64,000 nucleotides of DNA. Origin: Phytomonas francai (taxonomy: Eukaryota; Euglenozoa; Kinetoplastea; Trypanosomatida; Trypanosomatidae). The notes under the pieces were generated by a model. It saw only the letters and a program-made list of their open reading frames with translations, made no database searches and was not told where the DNA came from. Where the stretch lies: contig MJCC01000002.1 of NCBI GenBank assembly GCA_001766655.1, positions 1,336,080-1,400,079 on the forward strand, read 5' to 3'. The translations under genes and the position numbers were made by a program. This document shows positions 9,907 through 20,714 of this stretch, one piece after another; positions within the stretch are counted from its first letter, which is position 1; every line of letters starts with the position of its first letter.

Positions 9907-11627
9907 GTCGTGGCTGCATTGCGGCGCCTCTTTATTGCGGAACTGGTGTGGTGAGCGGCCACTGCGATGAAGTCGATTTCTTTATGGCGTCTTTTTGTTA
10001 TTTATATTTTCATTACTATCTTTGTTAAACAGTTCGATGGGCTAACAAGTATAGTCACTATTCACAACCTCGACAACCTATGTTGTTTGCTTTACAGGGC
10101 AAATGAATCATCCATTTTGCAGGCTATATGCGATGACCTTATGACACTTTCGAGCTGCCGCGCGGAGACCCAGTTGGTGCACCTCAACATGGAATCGTCG
10201 TTTCGGAAACAAACAGTTCACCAAAGAGTTGAGAGCTCCGCGATCTGCGGTTCCTCTGTTTGACCAAAGGGAAGTGGGGGGAGGTACGTGAGATTTCGGG
10301 CTTGGATGCGGGACGTAGGAGGTATTGGCCTACCACCGCTCGTATCGCTGCTTTTAGTTGCGTACTCCATCTTAAAGTCAGTGAGCCGGCGGCGTTATTG
10401 AGTGGGATGTTGGGCTTCAGACGGCAGTCATTCAGGAAGCTTACAATCCATCGCGGCTGAAATAGCGAAGTTTCTTAGTACTAAATTTGGCCGCCTCAGC
10501 GACACGCACTCCCATATACGGGCCCAGTAGCTTCGGTTTTATTTAGCAACCTTTTTTAGACTGAAGCTACTCTCCTTCATAGACTTTTTACTTTCAGCGG
10601 AAATCTGCAGGCTGCCTTTTTGATATGATTGTAAAAATCAGAAAATATTATCAAATGGGGAGACAATTCGGATGTCTATAATAGTTTATTAATCATGGTG
10701 ATTCGGATCGTCACCATCTTATGGATATCCTCTAAATCATGCTAGTAAATGCATGACGAAAGACGCTGTGCAGCAAATATTTTTCACAATATGTAAAGGA
10801 TATTGTTAAAGGAGAATATTTCAAAAATTGTGGGGAAACCCGTTGGCAGTCTATTCTTTTGGTTTGCATATCTGCCTTTGTAGCTCTCGGAAAAGCTGTA
10901 TTTTCACCTTTATGTTTTAACTTTGAAGCATGGTTTTACACAGAAGTGTGAGAAGAATGCAATGAGATCAGCACTAGAAGTGATAACGGTGCAGATCGAA
11001 GAGCTGGTCAACCTTAAAAAAAAAGGAGACTGAGGCCATGATGAATGTGATATAGATGACAGGGAGGAAAAGAGCTTTGGAGACTTTGAGAAGATGAGAT
11101 GACAGAGGAAGGAAAATATTATTCAAAATGAAACATGATTTTGAGTGCACAATTTCCTAAGAAATGGGGCAAGAACTTCGATCAGCGTTTGCAAATATAA
11201 TGCCCTTATTCGAAAGTTTTGTGTAGCGAGACCGTCGTGTGTAACAAAGGGGCTAGTATGATTTTTTTTTGCATCAAGCAAAATAATGGAAAGGGTCTTG
11301 CAGTACAGGACTCATAGTTTATCTCCTGAAGGATCATTTCAAAAACTACGATATTCCTGGTCGTGCCAAGTTTGACAATGTAGACAACAACAAAGTTGTA
11401 GAAAAAGTATAGCTCCGTTAAAGTTGTGCTTACTGTTGTCAGTATTCATTCTAAATATCCAATTTATTTTTTGAAGTGAAAATATAAGTACCCCTTTTTT
11501 TTGTAGAGCTGCTTTATTCTTTTGCTCCTTAAGTTTCCTATACTATATCAATAGCGATAAATACAAAGAATATAGAGTGTCCTTTTTAGAATACCAAAGT
11601 GTTTTTGCCTTTTACATCAGCTCTGTT
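9907..11627. other. Probable decayed tail of the kinesin pseudogene plus intergenic DNA
   Basis: Only short ORFs (98 and 66 codons) with no family features. Composition is more GC-balanced than true intergenic DNA up to about 10500 and again around 10950-11420, for example a short stretch reading AKFDNVDNNKVVEKV near 11365. This suggests degraded coding sequence. The last 100 bases are T-rich and lead to AG at 11619-11620, a likely splice acceptor for the next gene. Confidence 0.4.
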
Positions 11628-13055
11628 ATGAATAATTCCCAGCTTAAAATGGTGTTGGACGTTTCAAACACAGGATACATACCGCCTATCAATACCGGTC
11701 CACTATTGTCGTCTAGGTCTGCAGAACAATCCGATTCAAATCTTCAACATGAAAGCATTAAGCCAACCCCCAAGCGTGATACGAAATCGACAATTCCACG
11801 CCCTATTTTCTGTGGAAAGGACCAATGTATCAAGCAAAGAATACCTTTTCATTATGTCTTTTCCAAGCATAACACCCGTTCCATCAAACATCTTCACACC
11901 CCTGGTGCACCGGCTGTAGGTGTAGGGCGCAAGAAAACTGATGCACATTTGCAGCCTGTTAGTCCTCATAAAACGGGCATACGGGAACAAGCAGCGCTGA
12001 ACACGGGCACCAGCGTAATCGCCTTTGGTTCGCCTTTATCTTTACGTACGCTGATAGATGGTGTCAATGTCTCGACATCGCATTCAGCCACAAGGAGATT
12101 GGGAATTCCTTTGAGTTCTTTCAACTCTTCACAGGCACATTTCAGTAATGAGGCTCACAAAAATTGTCAAGACCTGAGTATCGAGGGCGTCCGCACGGGG
12201 GAGGAAAGTGTCATCGAGATCAGTGAATCTCATAAAACGAAAGAAAGTACATCTCAAGCTTCCGTTTCCTCTAGCCAAGAAGAACTGCGTCTCCGTCTCT
12301 GTAAAGTTAAATCAGAATGCAAAATTCTTACTGATCGGCTCCAAAAGAAAAATACGGAAATTAAAAAAATACGCGCTATCTTCGACCTATATATTGAGGC
12401 AGGTGAGTTGAGGTCTCAGATAGAGTGGAATTCTTGGGCAGAACGAGATAAACTCACCCACTTTTTTGTACAAAAAATTCATCAGGCCAGTCATGCTACT
12501 AGCATGCAGCTAAAAGCAGATTACGCGTCACAGATAAATCAACTCCATAACGAAGCACAACGTCTTAAGCAAGAATTAGAAGGCTTTAGGTCAATGAAGG
12601 AGGAATTTAAACTTCGGGAGGAACAAATCAGGGATGATATAGTAGATGAGCGAGAGAAATTAAAAAAAGAAATTGAACAATTGAGGTCTGAGATAGAAGG
12701 GCAACGCACTGCATTTGCACATGAAAAAGAACAGCTTGGTATCGAGATTGCAGAGTCGCAGGACGCACAGCGACGACTTGCTGATCAGCTCCGCAATGTG
12801 AAAAATGAACTTGCTGAAGAAGGTTTTATGATTCAACAATGTCGGATTTTTCTCAAACAAATTTGTCAGCCATCATTTCACGTAGTGAAAGGGGCCTCCC
12901 TTGAACCAGTAGAACCAAATAGACCAGAACCAACTGGGTTTGTATTGATCCCTTTAGTGGTTCTCTTGCATGGGTACAGCTTACTACCGGTAAAAGAGCG
13001 AGAAGATGTTATTCGACAATATGAACAAAAAAGTTCTGAGTTATCCGGTCTATAA
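11628..13055 (+). CDS. Coiled-coil protein of unknown function
   Basis: I do not recognise a family. From ATG 11628 the protein has 475 residues; the frame is open upstream to a GTG at 11577, but that is not a likely start. The first 205 residues or so are polar and low-complexity with many Ser, Thr and Pro. Residues about 210-410 form a long coiled coil rich in E, K, Q and R heptads (for example EELRLRLCKVKSECKIL and KLKKEIEQLRSEIEGQ). The last 60 residues are not coiled and include a hydrophobic patch, GFVLIPLVVLLHGYSLL, that may be buried or membrane-proximal. Such proteins in trypanosomatids are often cytoskeletal, but nothing here proves that. The AG at 11619-11620 lies eight bases upstream. 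Confidence 0.7.
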   Translation: MNNSQLKMVLDVSNTGYIPPINTGPLLSSRSAEQSDSNLQHESIKPTPKRDTKSTIPRPIFCGKDQCIKQRIPFHYVFSKHNTRSIKHLHTPGAPAVGVGRKKTDAHLQPVSPHKTGIREQAALNTGTSVIAFGSPLSLRTLIDGVNVSTSHSATRRLGIPLSSFNSSQAHFSNEAHKNCQDLSIEGVRTGEESVIEISESHKTKESTSQASVSSSQEELRLRLCKVKSECKILTDRLQKKNTEIKKIRAIFDLYIEAGELRSQIEWNSWAERDKLTHFFVQKIHQASHATSMQLKADYASQINQLHNEAQRLKQELEGFRSMKEEFKLREEQIRDDIVDEREKLKKEIEQLRSEIEGQRTAFAHEKEQLGIEIAESQDAQRRLADQLRNVKNELAEEGFMIQQCRIFLKQICQPSFHVVKGASLEPVEPNRPEPTGFVLIPLVVLLHGYSLLPVKEREDVIRQYEQKSSELSGL

Positions 13056-13579
13056 AGGAGTATATTATTTTTAAGGGATTCTCAAAAGCACTTACTTCTA
13101 GTGCTTTTAGCTTTAGCGCAGGAGGAACAATAAAATGGAAAACTTATGGATTATAAAAGAGGATTATTTAAATTTTCAAACAATTTTAGACAATCTATGA
13201 CAGTGCGTATGTATATTTTCAACCAACAAAATTGCCATTCTGAAGACAAATAACATAGTTTTATACTCTTGATTATGAAATACGATATCACGACTAAACT
13301 ATGTTAGCGTGGAAGGGTTTCTTATTGACAGTAGGAGATATTGCTAAGCTTTATACTAAATAAATATGTAAAATAAAATCAGAAACGACTCTTTCATGTC
13401 ATTTCACAAATGAGGGAAAATATGTACACAATTATTTTATATCTATAAAAGTAAGCTATATGTGGGGTAATAAAAAGGAAAGAAAACTGAAGGCCAATTG
13501 CTAATAACCGACAATTACTTATTTCTTTAAAAATTAAGTTATAGTCTTAGAATTTTAAATAAACACATTAAAACAATTA
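13056..13579. other. Intergenic region before the first HSP60 gene
   Basis: AT-rich, no gene seen. Its sequence is unrelated to the region upstream of the second HSP60 copy. Confidence 0.6.
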
Positions 13580-15265
13580 ATGCTTCGAAGTCTTGTTCGC
13601 TTGAATGGTAAGGACGTGCGCTTCGGTGAAGAGGCCCGCCGGTTGATGCAGAAGGGTGTGTCGCGCGCCGTGGCAGCTGTTGCCACCACGCTCGGACCCA
13701 AGGGCCGTAACGTCATCATCGAACAGGCGTATGGTTCACCCAAGATTACAAAGGACGGCGTGACTGTAGCGAAGGCGATCGAGTTCAAGGATCCCTTTGA
13801 GAACATGGGGGCGCAGCTTGTCAGGCAGGTGTGTAACAAGACTAACGACCTTGCTGGCGATGGTACGACGACGTCGGCTGTGCTCGTGGACAGCATCTTC
13901 AGCGAGGGTATGAAGCACATTTCCCGTGGAACGAACCCGATTGATATGAAGCGCGGGATGGACAAGGCCGTGGATAAGATTCTGAAGAGCGTGGAAATGC
14001 AAAGCCGCCCGATCAAGGGCACGGAGGACATTGTGCGTGTCGCGACGATATCCGCGAATGGCGACACTGTGATCGGCTCGCTGATCGGAGAGGCCATGGA
14101 GAAGGTCGGCCGCGACGGCGTGATCACATGCCAGGACGGCAAGACGATGTCGACGGAGCTGGATGTGGTGGAGGGGATGAGCATCGACCGCGGGTATCTG
14201 AGCCCGTACTTTTTGACTGACGCGAAGACGCAGAGGGCGGAGCTTGAGGATGCGTTGGTTTTGTTGAGCTGCAAGAAGATCCAGAATATCCACACGCTGT
14301 TGCCAATGCTAAACCACGTCGTGCGAACTGGCCGCGCGCTCCTGATCATCGCGGATGATGTGGAAAGCGAGGCGCTGACGACCATTATATTCAACAAGCT
14401 TCAGGGCAAGCTGAAGGTGTGCTGTGTGAAGGCGCCTGGGTTTGGTGACAACAAGACGGCGATGCTGCAGGACATATGCACCTTCAGCGGAGCACAGCTT
14501 GTGGGGGACGAGGGCACCGGTCTTGAGCTGAATGCTGACAACTTCGACCCATCGATCCTCGGTAGCGTCAAGAAGGTCACGGTGACGAAGGACGACACAG
14601 TGATGCTGAGCGGCGGCGGTGAAGCGGCTTCGGTGAAGGATCGCGTGGAGCTTCTGCGCGAGCTCATCATCAACGAGACGAGCGAATACAACCGTGATAA
14701 GCTGAAGGAGCGCCTGGCGAAGCTGAGCGGCGGTGTGGCCGTGATCAAGGTCGGCGGAAGCTCCGAGGTCGAGGTGAACGAGAAGAAGGACCGGATTGAG
14801 GATGCGCTGTGCTCGACGCGCGCTGCTGTTCATGAGGGCATTGTAGCTGGCGGTGGTATGGCCCTGCTGCGAGCAAGCGCTGAGCTGGAGGGCTTCGAAA
14901 ATGATGAGTCGCTGACGCGTGACCAGCGCACCGGCGTGCAAATCCTTCGCAATGCGGTCCGCCTGCCTGCGATGACCCTTGTGGCGAACGCGGGCAAGGA
15001 GGGCGCTGTGGTGGTGGAGAAGATCCTCGAGAACAAGGACGCCTCTGTTGGATATGATGTGCTCAATGATCGCTATGTGAACATGTTTGAGGCCGGCATT
15101 GTTGATCCCACCCGTGTTGTGCGTGTGGCCATTACGGACGCCACTTCTGTGGCGAGCATGATGATGACAGCGGAGGCCGCTATTGTGGACCTGCCTAAGA
15201 CAGAGTCCGCACCCCCGATGGGCGGGATGGGTGGAATGGGCGGAATGGGTGGAATGGATTTCTAA
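13580..15265 (+). CDS. HSP60: Mitochondrial chaperonin HSP60, copy 1
   Basis: Group I chaperonin that folds imported proteins in the mitochondrial matrix. The 561-residue protein has the expected length. It begins with a short amphipathic presequence-like [16 protein letters not shown], then [20 protein letters not shown], the ATP-binding [13 protein letters not shown], and near the C-terminus the signature [15 protein letters not shown]. It ends in a GGM-repeat tail (four GGM units, then DF), as in mitochondrial and bacterial GroEL. The coding sequence is GC-rich throughout. It is almost identical to copy 2, with one Met/Val difference at residue 245 (M here), one silent change seen near 15158, and a shorter tail. 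Similarity stops at the ATG and at the stop codon. Confidence 0.96.
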   Translation: MLRSLVRLNGKDVRFGEEARRLMQKGVSRAVAAVATTLGPKGRNVIIEQAYGSPKITKDGVTVAKAIEFKDPFENMGAQLVRQVCNKTNDLAGDGTTTSAVLVDSIFSEGMKHISRGTNPIDMKRGMDKAVDKILKSVEMQSRPIKGTEDIVRVATISANGDTVIGSLIGEAMEKVGRDGVITCQDGKTMSTELDVVEGMSIDRGYLSPYFLTDAKTQRAELEDALVLLSCKKIQNIHTLLPMLNHVVRTGRALLIIADDVESEALTTIIFNKLQGKLKVCCVKAPGFGDNKTAMLQDICTFSGAQLVGDEGTGLELNADNFDPSILGSVKKVTVTKDDTVMLSGGGEAASVKDRVELLRELIINETSEYNRDKLKERLAKLSGGVAVIKVGGSSEVEVNEKKDRIEDALCSTRAAVHEGIVAGGGMALLRASAELEGFENDESLTRDQRTGVQILRNAVRLPAMTLVANAGKEGAVVVEKILENKDASVGYDVLNDRYVNMFEAGIVDPTRVVRVAITDATSVASMMMTAEAAIVDLPKTESAPPMGGMGGMGGMGGMDF

Positions 15266-16067
15266 GCAACAGTACCCAAATTGCGTAATGAAAGCCCTTC
15301 TTTGATTTGAGGACACCATTCAGGGCTATGTCTTTCCTTCTCACAGCTGTTGTTTATTAGTTCAGATTTTTTCTGCTTGATACCAGCCTCGAAAATTATT
15401 ATTATTCTGATTGTCATTACACTATTCAGGTATGTGGGCCGGGGTTTCGATTTTTAAAGCATTAATGAGCCGTGTATTTCGAACCATGCGCCTTTTATGC
15501 ATTTTAACCGTTTTACGTAGTAAGAATATTATTAACAATACTATTATTATTATTATTATTATTGTTATTATTATCAGGCCTGCGAAGCAGGTTAAGGATT
15601 TAAATAGTGAACAGTAGGGGATGGTATTCAGATTCTAACCTGAGTGTGAGTAATAACGGAAAACTTTAAAAACATCTATCTATTTATTTATTTATAATCA
15701 CAGGTTTAATATTTCCCTACTCTATTGCCATTAATAACGTATTTGTGTGCCTTTTCCAGGTAACGACGCTAATCTAAGGAGTTTATCAATGAGTTGGAGG
15801 GAGCCCGAGACCTTGGGGAAGGGCTTTCAATTTTGCTCGCCGATTCTGAGGGCTCCTCCACAGCGTATGTGTTGTGTTAATACGATTTGTATTCTTTGTA
15901 TTTTTTCCCCACCCCTTTTAAATTCCTTTGAATGTTTCATTTCAAACCCACCCTCAGGATTCTATAAAGAGCTCTTATCTGACAGATTTACTTTATACTA
16001 AGCTTCTCTATTCTTTTTATATAATTGTGAATCATCTTATTCACCAAGTACATAAACCGCAGATCCG
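15266..16067. other. Spacer between the two HSP60 genes
   Basis: About 800 bases of AT-rich DNA with no gene. It contains an ATT microsatellite and C/T-rich stretches (around 15900-15920) that could drive trans-splicing of copy 2. It shares no obvious sequence with the region upstream of copy 1. Confidence 0.6.
15541..15575. repeat. ATT microsatellite
   Basis: About eleven ATT units with one ATTG interruption. Likely length-variable. Confidence 0.85.
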
Positions 16068-17780
16068 ATGCTTCGAAGTCTTGTTCGCTTGAATGGTAAG
16101 GACGTGCGCTTCGGTGAAGAGGCCCGCCGGTTGATGCAGAAGGGTGTGTCGCGCGCCGTGGCAGCTGTTGCCACCACGCTCGGACCCAAGGGCCGTAACG
16201 TCATCATCGAACAGGCGTATGGTTCACCCAAGATTACAAAGGACGGCGTGACTGTAGCGAAGGCGATCGAGTTCAAGGATCCCTTTGAGAACATGGGGGC
16301 GCAGCTTGTCAGGCAGGTGTGTAACAAGACTAACGACCTTGCTGGCGATGGTACGACGACGTCGGCTGTGCTCGTGGACAGCATCTTCAGCGAGGGTATG
16401 AAGCACATTTCCCGTGGAACGAACCCGATTGATATGAAGCGCGGGATGGACAAGGCCGTGGATAAGATTCTGAAGAGCGTGGAAATGCAAAGCCGCCCGA
16501 TCAAGGGCACGGAGGACATTGTGCGTGTCGCGACGATATCCGCGAATGGCGACACTGTGATCGGCTCGCTGATCGGAGAGGCCATGGAGAAGGTCGGCCG
16601 CGACGGCGTGATCACATGCCAGGACGGCAAGACGATGTCGACGGAGCTGGATGTGGTGGAGGGGATGAGCATCGACCGCGGGTATCTGAGCCCGTACTTT
16701 TTGACTGACGCGAAGACGCAGAGGGCGGAGCTTGAGGATGCGTTGGTTTTGTTGAGCTGCAAGAAGATCCAGAATATCCACACGCTGTTGCCAGTGCTAA
16801 ACCACGTCGTGCGAACTGGCCGCGCGCTCCTGATCATCGCGGATGATGTGGAAAGCGAGGCGCTGACGACCATTATATTCAACAAGCTTCAGGGCAAGCT
16901 GAAGGTGTGCTGTGTGAAGGCGCCTGGGTTTGGTGACAACAAGACGGCGATGCTGCAGGACATATGCACCTTCAGCGGAGCACAGCTTGTGGGGGACGAG
17001 GGCACCGGTCTTGAGCTGAATGCTGACAACTTCGACCCATCGATCCTCGGTAGCGTCAAGAAGGTCACGGTGACGAAGGACGACACAGTGATGCTGAGCG
17101 GCGGCGGTGAAGCGGCTTCGGTGAAGGATCGCGTGGAGCTTCTGCGCGAGCTCATCATCAACGAGACGAGCGAATACAACCGTGATAAGCTGAAGGAGCG
17201 CCTGGCGAAGCTGAGCGGCGGTGTGGCCGTGATCAAGGTCGGCGGAAGCTCCGAGGTCGAGGTGAACGAGAAGAAGGACCGGATTGAGGATGCGCTGTGC
17301 TCGACGCGCGCTGCTGTTCATGAGGGCATTGTAGCTGGCGGTGGTATGGCCCTGCTGCGAGCAAGCGCTGAGCTGGAGGGCTTCGAAAATGATGAGTCGC
17401 TGACGCGTGACCAGCGCACCGGCGTGCAAATCCTTCGCAATGCGGTCCGCCTGCCTGCGATGACCCTTGTGGCGAACGCGGGCAAGGAGGGCGCTGTGGT
17501 GGTGGAGAAGATCCTCGAGAACAAGGACGCCTCTGTTGGATATGATGTGCTCAATGATCGCTATGTGAACATGTTTGAGGCCGGCATTGTTGATCCCACC
17601 CGTGTTGTGCGTGTGGCCATTACGGACGCCACTTCTGTGGCGAGTATGATGATGACAGCGGAGGCCGCTATTGTGGACCTGCCTAAGACAGAGTCCGCAC
17701 CCCCGATGGGCGGGATGGGTGGAATGGGCGGAATGGGCGGAATGGGCGGAATGGGTGGAATGGGCGGAATGGGTTTTTAA
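16068..17780 (+). CDS. HSP60: Mitochondrial chaperonin HSP60, copy 2
   Basis: Second tandem HSP60 gene, 570 residues. It has the same presequence-like start, DLAGDGTTT motif and EGIVAGGG signature as copy 1. By eye the two coding sequences differ at one codon giving Val instead of Met at residue 245, one silent C/T change at about 17646, and the tail. Here the GGM tail is three units longer and ends GF rather than DF. Upstream and downstream sequences are different from copy 1, so each copy would have its own UTRs and probably its own expression level. Near-identity over 1.6 kb of coding sequence implies very recent duplication or ongoing gene conversion. Confidence 0.96.
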   Translation: MLRSLVRLNGKDVRFGEEARRLMQKGVSRAVAAVATTLGPKGRNVIIEQAYGSPKITKDGVTVAKAIEFKDPFENMGAQLVRQVCNKTNDLAGDGTTTSAVLVDSIFSEGMKHISRGTNPIDMKRGMDKAVDKILKSVEMQSRPIKGTEDIVRVATISANGDTVIGSLIGEAMEKVGRDGVITCQDGKTMSTELDVVEGMSIDRGYLSPYFLTDAKTQRAELEDALVLLSCKKIQNIHTLLPVLNHVVRTGRALLIIADDVESEALTTIIFNKLQGKLKVCCVKAPGFGDNKTAMLQDICTFSGAQLVGDEGTGLELNADNFDPSILGSVKKVTVTKDDTVMLSGGGEAASVKDRVELLRELIINETSEYNRDKLKERLAKLSGGVAVIKVGGSSEVEVNEKKDRIEDALCSTRAAVHEGIVAGGGMALLRASAELEGFENDESLTRDQRTGVQILRNAVRLPAMTLVANAGKEGAVVVEKILENKDASVGYDVLNDRYVNMFEAGIVDPTRVVRVAITDATSVASMMMTAEAAIVDLPKTESAPPMGGMGGMGGMGGMGGMGGMGGMGF

Positions 17781-18429
17781 GAGTTGACAACGTCATGCAT
17801 TTTTTTATTTTATTTTGTTGGTTAGTTTATATATTATTTCGACTTTTCACTTTAATAATAATAATTTTTATATCTTTTCAGACTAAGAAAATTATAAGGA
17901 GATACAAGAAATCGAATCTTTCGGCTTGTATTTTTTTTTGAAGAGGATATGAGTATTTTAAAGCGATAAACTGGAGGTGAGTTTGCTATAGTTACTCTTT
18001 TTTCTTTCTCTTAGTATTGATTTAATCTTAACATTTAACTTATATCCTGACGATGCTTTTTTATGGTCACAGATTAAGAGACTTACGTAAAAAACGTAGA
18101 TTTATTGGTACAGGTTTTAAAGAATACTGTGATAAAATTATTTAATTCCCTTTTTAGATCCTTTTTTTCTCCACTCTAGTGTCTTAATTATCTTCATTTA
18201 TTTTTCCCGAATTTAGTATTGCTTTTGGGTGTATACCCGAGTGATCTTCTCATTTATTTTACAGCTATTGCAAATATATTATTCATATTTCTTTTTAGGT
18301 TACATTTTTTTTTTCAACATTGCTTGATATTTCGCCTTTTTCCAGAACGCAAATATCAGCATATTTTAAATTAGTGCTTAATTACCTTTTTAAACATCTC
18401 TTATTATCATTTCTTTTTCTCTTCCTCTA
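17781..18429. other. Intergenic region before the CDC20-like gene
   Basis: T-rich DNA with no gene. Pyrimidine tracts are dense in the last 130 bases. Confidence 0.6.
18331..18345 (+). promoter_or_regulatory. Probable trans-splice acceptor for the CDC20-like gene
   Basis: A T/C-rich tract ends in CCAG (AG at 18344-18345), 85 bases before the ATG. Another AG at 18357-18358 is an alternative. A further pyrimidine run lies directly before the ATG but lacks an AG. Confidence 0.45.
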
Positions 18430-20448
18430 ATGACTGAGGAGGATGTTGAGATATTTTCCTCTCTTCAATCTACGGGGAGCAGTGCTTCGTTCCGTTCCTC
18501 AGATAGTCATGGTGGTATCTATTGCGGGGTTAGCGCTATGCATATGACGGAGTTGTGCAGTAACCATCATCTTAATCCCCGTATGCTATTCAGAATGGCT
18601 CAATCACAGTGGATCCCCACCCGTTTGAGCTCACCTTTCTGCGTGCTCAGTGCATATGATTTTCAGGATGATTTTTACATTAACACATTTTCCTGGGGGC
18701 ACGAGCGAATCGCCCTGGCACTTCGCCAAGATCTTCTTTTTTTTCATCCATCCGCACCTCGTCAAAAGTCTGCTACCACATGTGTCTCGGACATCGACCT
18801 TGTGGAGGAAAATCACCATAACGATGCATCTGGGGTCTCTGGCAATCCGTGTAGAAGGCAACCAACGGCAGTGGCAGTCTGCCGGTACAGCGAAGAATGC
18901 TGCTTTTTAGGCCTTTCTGGTGGAGGGATGGAGCTCTTCCAATCCACGGAGTATGGTGACCTTATCCGTACTAACGTCTTTGCGATGCCGCCATCACCGT
19001 ATGAGACCCTAGCAGCTGGTTTGGATGTGCATTGGTTGCGAAACAGGGACATTCCTTCGTCGTCGAAAGGGTTGCTATTGTCGAGGGCGCGCAAGGCGTT
19101 ATCCGCATCCATGGCGTCCGTTTCTAGCGTATGTGGGGTTGCCACCTCTCCTACCCACCCATGGCTTGGGGTAGTTGCCACGGCTGGTGGCGAGTTGCTT
19201 ACCGTCGATGCGCGGTCTAGGAACCCGTGCACGGTGTTCGAGGTAAACTCCAACATCTCCAGGTTTCCCTCGGTCACCAGTGAAGCGTCCCCTTACCTCC
19301 CTCATGCACGCTGCAGTGATAGCCTGCCTGGTGATTCCGATGATCGAGACACCTTATCTGCCGACCCTTTTACAGCCACGGGAGATCCTCTCTCGGATAG
19401 TCAAGCACTGGGTCGAGTGCAGTGGGCATCAGACTATCTTAAGCGGCAAGATCGTCTGTGCAGTGTGGCGTGGAGCGCCAACGGCTCTTTAATTGCCACG
19501 GGTAGCGATATGGGAACCGTGAAGCTTTGGTCATTGCATTACCCTCGCTCGCCCGTGCGGGTGATATCATTTGATCAGCACAGCACGATAAAGGCGCTAT
19601 GCTTTCATCCAAACAACGCGTTTGAGCTGCTAGTCGGTGGGGACGCCGGCAATTCTGGACTCCGTGTGTACAATGTGTTAACAGCGGAGACACAGCTTAT
19701 GTGGTCCACCAGCACCGCGGCTCAGACCACACAAGCGCAATACTCTCCGGATGGGGGGTGTATAGTGACCGCGCAGGGTATCTGCTCGAATTTCCCCACA
19801 GTGCCTGAAATGATGACTGAGAGCATACACAATCAAAGAGGGACTACACCCAGTATGCTGCGTGGTTATCGCGGACCACGACTTCAATTTAACTTTGCGG
19901 ATGAAAGCGTGGACGAGGATTCAGAGGTGTATGATAGTAACATAGGGAAAACTGGAGGAAGTGAACAAGGTATAGGTTCGTTTGGTACCGCTCCCCGTCC
20001 TGGCGTGGCGACGCGTCAACAATCCTCGCCATCTTATTCTCTAGTGGTCTGGCGCAAGCCCAAGCGCGATTCCATGGAGTTATGCCCGTGCAATTCAGTT
20101 TTTCATAAGAAAAACGCACACCATGGCGCTTGTTCGCCAAAGGAACAATCTCACCAACATTTTCGTTCTTGTAGCAAAAATGCTGCCACGACGCTACCTT
20201 TACACTTTCAGTATGCCATGGCAGGTCATCGTGCGCGGCCGCTCTTAGCTTGCCCGTTTTCACCCTCCAGATTTGAGGGTTGTGTGGCCTCTGTCGCTGG
20301 CGGAGTTGACAGCAATATTAGATTTTGGCGAGTGTTCGAGAAGACTAACCGGACAGGAGGCCGTTACGGGTCCACAGAAGAGATCTCTTCTTCGCTGCAG
20401 TCATGTATGGACAGTGACCATCAGGGATATGTTCAGGATTTAAGGTAG
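18430..20448 (+). CDS. CDC20/Fizzy-like WD40 protein
   Basis: A 672-residue WD40 protein that resembles the CDC20/CDH1 activators of the anaphase-promoting complex. The entry to the propeller, residues 61-90, reads WIPTRLSSPF, then VLSAYDFQDDFYINTFSWG, matching the family pattern IPxxPFxVLxAPExxDDFYLNxxxW. A WD repeat near 342-366 (CSVAWSANGSLIATGS, then GTVKLW) and a last one near 620 (SVAGGVDSNIRFWRVF) are clear; others are weak and separated by Ser-rich loops. QWIPTR also resembles the C-box (DRFIPxR) but lies too close to the propeller to be sure. The C-terminus ends in Leu-Arg rather than the Ile-Arg tail typical of APC/C activators. A general WD40 scaffold is the alternative. Confidence 0.65.
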   Translation: MTEEDVEIFSSLQSTGSSASFRSSDSHGGIYCGVSAMHMTELCSNHHLNPRMLFRMAQSQWIPTRLSSPFCVLSAYDFQDDFYINTFSWGHERIALALRQDLLFFHPSAPRQKSATTCVSDIDLVEENHHNDASGVSGNPCRRQPTAVAVCRYSEECCFLGLSGGGMELFQSTEYGDLIRTNVFAMPPSPYETLAAGLDVHWLRNRDIPSSSKGLLLSRARKALSASMASVSSVCGVATSPTHPWLGVVATAGGELLTVDARSRNPCTVFEVNSNISRFPSVTSEASPYLPHARCSDSLPGDSDDRDTLSADPFTATGDPLSDSQALGRVQWASDYLKRQDRLCSVAWSANGSLIATGSDMGTVKLWSLHYPRSPVRVISFDQHSTIKALCFHPNNAFELLVGGDAGNSGLRVYNVLTAETQLMWSTSTAAQTTQAQYSPDGGCIVTAQGICSNFPTVPEMMTESIHNQRGTTPSMLRGYRGPRLQFNFADESVDEDSEVYDSNIGKTGGSEQGIGSFGTAPRPGVATRQQSSPSYSLVVWRKPKRDSMELCPCNSVFHKKNAHHGACSPKEQSHQHFRSCSKNAATTLPLHFQYAMAGHRARPLLACPFSPSRFEGCVASVAGGVDSNIRFWRVFEKTNRTGGRYGSTEEISSSLQSCMDSDHQGYVQDLR

Positions 20449-20714
20449 GTTGCAGTTATTTTGATTTGCTACCTTTTTTTTTTACTTTCATACAGCTAGA
20501 TATCCATAGAATTATCCTTGCTACGTTATTTAATTAGGAAGCTCTGGTAATCCAAAATATTTTTACTATGCGTCTTTGCCTATGATGATTTTAAGGTAAC
20601 AAGAAACACTTCTTTGCACTTTTTTTTCCTATGAGAGAATGTTAATATCAATATAGGTGTAAACACATATAGTTATACAAAGAGTTCAATATTTATTAGC
20701 CATCACAATTAAAA

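Noticed and set aside
14309..15319. Long antisense ORF (336 codons) opposite HSP60 copy 1, with similar ones opposite copy 2
   Set aside because: It arises from the GC-rich codon bias of HSP60 on the other strand, has no protein family features, and mirrors the sense gene exactly in both copies.
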